In this document: positions 61,869 to 64,000 of the stretch, in pieces
Numbering within the stretch: position 1 is the first letter of the stretch
Layout of the letters: every line of letters begins with the position of its first letter
NCBI GenBank assembly: GCA_900320545.1
Contig: ONSU01000004.1
Span: 123,926-187,925, forward strand
DNA length: 64,000 nucleotides
From: an uncultured Bacteroidales bacterium
GTDB taxonomy: Bacteria; Bacteroidota; Bacteroidia; Bacteroidales; UBA932
Reading direction: 5' to 3'
The notes under the pieces: generated by a model
Told to the model about the DNA's origin: nothing
Seen by the model: the letters and a program-made list of their open reading frames with translations, nothing else
Databases searched by the model: none
Program-made: the position numbers and the translations under genes

Positions 61869-62975
61869 ATGAAAGAAAGACTGGCATCACTTGACATCCT
61901 GCGCGGGGCGGATATGTTCCTGCTGCTGGCCCTGGGGCCTGTGATCAGGAGTATCTGCAAGTTATGCCCGGACGGGACCGCCTGGCTGGCAGGCCAGTTC
62001 CAGCACGTAGCCTGGGAGGGATTCGTCCTTTGGGATATCATCATGCCGCTGTTCCTGTTCATGTCCGGAATTACAATTCCGTTTTCGATGGCCGCCTACA
62101 GGGACGGACTCGCCAGGCCGGATGGGAAATTCCACCTTAAACTGCTGAAGCGTTTCTGCCTGCTCTTTCTCCTCGGATGGATCGTGCAGGGGAACCTGCT
62201 GGAATTCAGCTGGAAAGATTTCCACCCGTACGCCAATACGTTGCAGGCCATAGCCGTCGGCTACCTCGTTACGGCGCTGCTTTTCGTGTACCTCAAACCC
62301 CGGTGGCAGATTGTGGCCGGAGTCGCTCTTTTTGCCGCCTACTGGATTGCCTTCGCATGCACGGGGATGAATCTCGACCCGCAGGACAATATCGCCATGG
62401 TGGTGGACAAAGCCGTGCTGGGGTCACACCGTGACGGCGTCCGCTGGGCCCTCGACGGAAGCTGGCGCTTCGGCAGGAGCTACCAGTACACCTGGATACT
62501 CTCCAGCCTCAACTTCGCCGTGACGGTACTTCTCGGCTGCTTTGCCGGGCAATTGCTGAAAAGCGGGAAACACTCTCCGGCGCGGCGGGCGCTGCTGGTC
62601 GCAGTGACGGGCGCGGCCCTGGTCGCCGCAGGCCTTGCCATATCCCCGGTATTCCCCATTATCAAGAAGATCTGGAGCAGCAGCATGACGCTGTTTTCCG
62701 GTGGAATTTGCTTCCTGCTGGTGTCGTTTACATATTATTTGGTTGATGTGCGAGGATGGCACAAAGGTGCCGACTGGCTTAAGATATACGGGATGAACGC
62801 CATCACGGCCTACTGCATCGGCGAGGTGGTCAAATTCACCTCCGTATCGGAGTCTTTGCTCCACGGCTTCGGCGGTCTTGCCTGCTACCCGGTAATCATT
62901 GCTTTTGCCGACGCGGCGATTCTTTTCGGGATTCTCGCCGTTATGTATAAGAACAAACTATTCCTTAAAGTATGA
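61869..62975 (+). CDS. Membrane acyltransferase, HGSNAT/YeiB-like (DUF5009 type)
   Basis: The 368-residue integral membrane protein has about ten hydrophobic helices. The family start RLASLDILRGADMFLLL, with the Asp-x-x-Arg-Gly motif, the FVLWDIIMPLFLFMSG segment (D-x-x-M-P-L-F) and a C-terminal MNAITAYCIGEV match heparan-alpha-glucosaminide N-acetyltransferase-like and YeiB-like proteins. Human HGSNAT transfers acetyl groups across the membrane onto terminal glucosamine. The start at 61869 (MKERLAS) is chosen over a TTG inside the promoter. The stop overlaps the GH109 gene's ATG, hinting that acetyl-amino sugars link the two. Confidence 0.83.
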   Translation: MKERLASLDILRGADMFLLLALGPVIRSICKLCPDGTAWLAGQFQHVAWEGFVLWDIIMPLFLFMSGITIPFSMAAYRDGLARPDGKFHLKLLKRFCLLFLLGWIVQGNLLEFSWKDFHPYANTLQAIAVGYLVTALLFVYLKPRWQIVAGVALFAAYWIAFACTGMNLDPQDNIAMVVDKAVLGSHRDGVRWALDGSWRFGRSYQYTWILSSLNFAVTVLLGCFAGQLLKSGKHSPARRALLVAVTGAALVAAGLAISPVFPIIKKIWSSSMTLFSGGICFLLVSFTYYLVDVRGWHKGADWLKIYGMNAITAYCIGEVVKFTSVSESLLHGFGGLACYPVIIAFADAAILFGILAVMYKNKLFLKV

Positions 62976-64000
62976 TAAAGAGATTTCTCCTTCTGATGGC
63001 GCTTGCGCTTGGTATCTGCGCATGCACGGATGATTACGGCTACAAAATCAAAGACGGAAGAATCGTGTACAATACTCCGCCGAGGCCGGCCGGACAGCAG
63101 AGTATGCTCGGCTTCGCCTGCGACCCGATCGACACCGTACGCATCGGTGTCATCGGTCTCGGGGACCGCGGCAAGGATGTCCCGAAGCGTATGGCCTTCA
63201 TCGAGCACGCCTCGGTCAGGGCGCTCTGCGACCTCATGCCCGAACGGATCGAACGGGCCCAGAAGAGCCTTGTGAAGCGCGGCGCACCAAGGGCCATTCA
63301 CGAGTTCTCCGGCGAGGAAGGGTGGAAGCAGCTCTGTGAACTGGACGACATTGACCTTGTCTATCTCGCCGTTCCGTGGCAGCTGCACACGACGATGGCC
63401 GTTTATGCCATGGAGCACGGCAAGCACGTCGCCGTCGAGGTGCCCGCCGCGACCAGCATCGAAGAGTGCTGGGCGCTCGTGAACACATCCGAGAGGACCA
63501 GGAAGCACTGCATGATGCTGGAGAACTGCTGCTACGACTTTTTCGAACTCACCTGCCTGAATATGGCCCAGCAGGGACTATTCGGGGATGTGGTCCACGT
63601 GGAAGGATCCTATCACCATAACCTCGACCCCTGGTGGGACAACTACCAGGGCGACTGGCGTATGACCTACAACAAGGATCACCACGGCGACGTATACCCG
63701 ACCCACGGAATCGGGCCCGTCTGCCAGGTGCTGGGCATTCACCGCGGTGACAGGATGGAGGAACTGGTGTCGATGGACACCGGGGCCTTCGCCGGCCAGG
63801 CCAAGGCCGACGAGCGCTATGGAAAGGGTGCCGTCAAATATGAAAACGGCGACCTTACTTCGACGATGATCCGTACCCATAACGGCAAGACCATCCTCGT
63901 CGAGCACGACGTCGTGACCCCGCGTCCCTACAACAGGATGTACCAGATTGTCGGGACGAAGGGCTATGCCAACAAATATCCCACCCCGGGCCTCGCCCTC
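62972..64000 (+). CDS. GH109-type NAD-dependent glycosidase (Gfo/Idh/MocA fold), 3' end outside window
   Basis: The first 343 residues of a lipoprotein (LALGICAC) are present and the frame is open at the window edge. The Rossmann motif is VRIGVIGLGDRGKDV (about 55-69). ALCDLMPERIERAQ, VYLAVPWQLHTTMAVYAMEHGKHVAVEVPAA and MMLENCCYDFFELTCLNMAQQGLFGDVVHVEG follow, a very good match to GH109 alpha-N-acetylgalactosaminidases, which use bound NAD+ in a redox-elimination mechanism. HHGDVYPTHGIGPV carries the conserved His pair. The start is ATGATAAAG, overlapping the acyltransferase stop. GH109 enzymes remove terminal alpha-GalNAc, as on mucin or blood-group A. Confidence 0.92.
   Translation, partial: MIKRFLLLMALALGICACTDDYGYKIKDGRIVYNTPPRPAGQQSMLGFACDPIDTVRIGVIGLGDRGKDVPKRMAFIEHASVRALCDLMPERIERAQKSLVKRGAPRAIHEFSGEEGWKQLCELDDIDLVYLAVPWQLHTTMAVYAMEHGKHVAVEVPAATSIEECWALVNTSERTRKHCMMLENCCYDFFELTCLNMAQQGLFGDVVHVEGSYHHNLDPWWDNYQGDWRMTYNKDHHGDVYPTHGIGPVCQVLGIHRGDRMEELVSMDTGAFAGQAKADERYGKGAVKYENGDLTSTMIRTHNGKTILVEHDVVTPRPYNRMYQIVGTKGYANKYPTPGLAL

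Overview
The window looks like chromosome of a gut-type Bacteroidales (Bacteroidota) with fairly high GC. The support is two SusC/SusD pairs, an ECF sigma/FecR pair, many signal-peptidase-II lipoproteins with BACON, IPT/TIG, NHL, fimbrillin-like and FISUMP-like modules, a DUF6377-type regulator, a GH109-type enzyme, and promoters of the Bacteroidota form (TTTG, then about 19-20 nt, then TAnnTTTG). I cannot name the genus. No insertion sequence, CRISPR array, prophage or rRNA is visible.

Layout. (1) 104-12068: a surface-utilisation locus on the minus strand (FecR, SusC with an STN domain, SusD, a NAGPA-type phosphodiester glycosidase, two IPT/TIG-NHL lipoproteins, an NHL-EEP lipoprotein). Its ECF sigma gene is transcribed divergently, and a strong inverted repeat lies between sigma and fecR. 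(2) 12069-16070: a structured intergenic stretch, a terminator, a CAU-anticodon tRNA (probably tRNA-Ile2) and a str operon rpsL-rpsG-fusA-rpsJ (minus) that is not followed by the S10/spc genes. (3) 16109-35425: two tandem, paralogous minus-strand operons. Each has its own promoter, begins with a 57-residue micro-protein (the two copies are about 84% identical) and continues with five or six fimbrillin-like lipoproteins carrying C-terminal FISUMP-like domains, Cys-rich leucine-rich repeats, or a short shared C-terminal tail. Every gene downstream of the micro-proteins has a GGAGGA-type Shine-Dalgarno, which is unusual for this phylum. (4) 35431-36974: an outer-membrane barrel plus metallophosphatase pair. 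(5) 37004-51580: a second utilisation locus: a DUF6377-type membrane regulator divergent from SusC/SusD, two BACON lipoproteins (one with an EEP hydrolase domain), a large putative glycoside hydrolase, a small barrel, a secreted alpha/beta hydrolase and an unknown lipoprotein. (6) 51585-55886: a secreted nucleoside-hydrolase-like protein and two divergent lipoproteins. (7) 55881-58345: a PreA-like dihydropyrimidine dehydrogenase coupled to a ketopantoate-reductase-like gene. (8) 58481-61836: a CotH-FISUMP lipoprotein overlapping a subtilisin-family lipoprotein. (9) 61869-64000: an HGSNAT/YeiB-like acyltransferase overlapping a GH109-type glycosidase that runs off the window.

Best candidate for an undescribed system: the duplicated micro-protein plus fimbrillin-like/FISUMP/LRR lipoprotein operons (16216-35355). 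Next is the sigma-controlled locus at 104-12068, which joins a phosphodiester glycosidase and an EEP-fold hydrolase to a SusCD transporter and may target phosphodiester-linked glycans. All functional statements come from motif reading by eye; no search was run.
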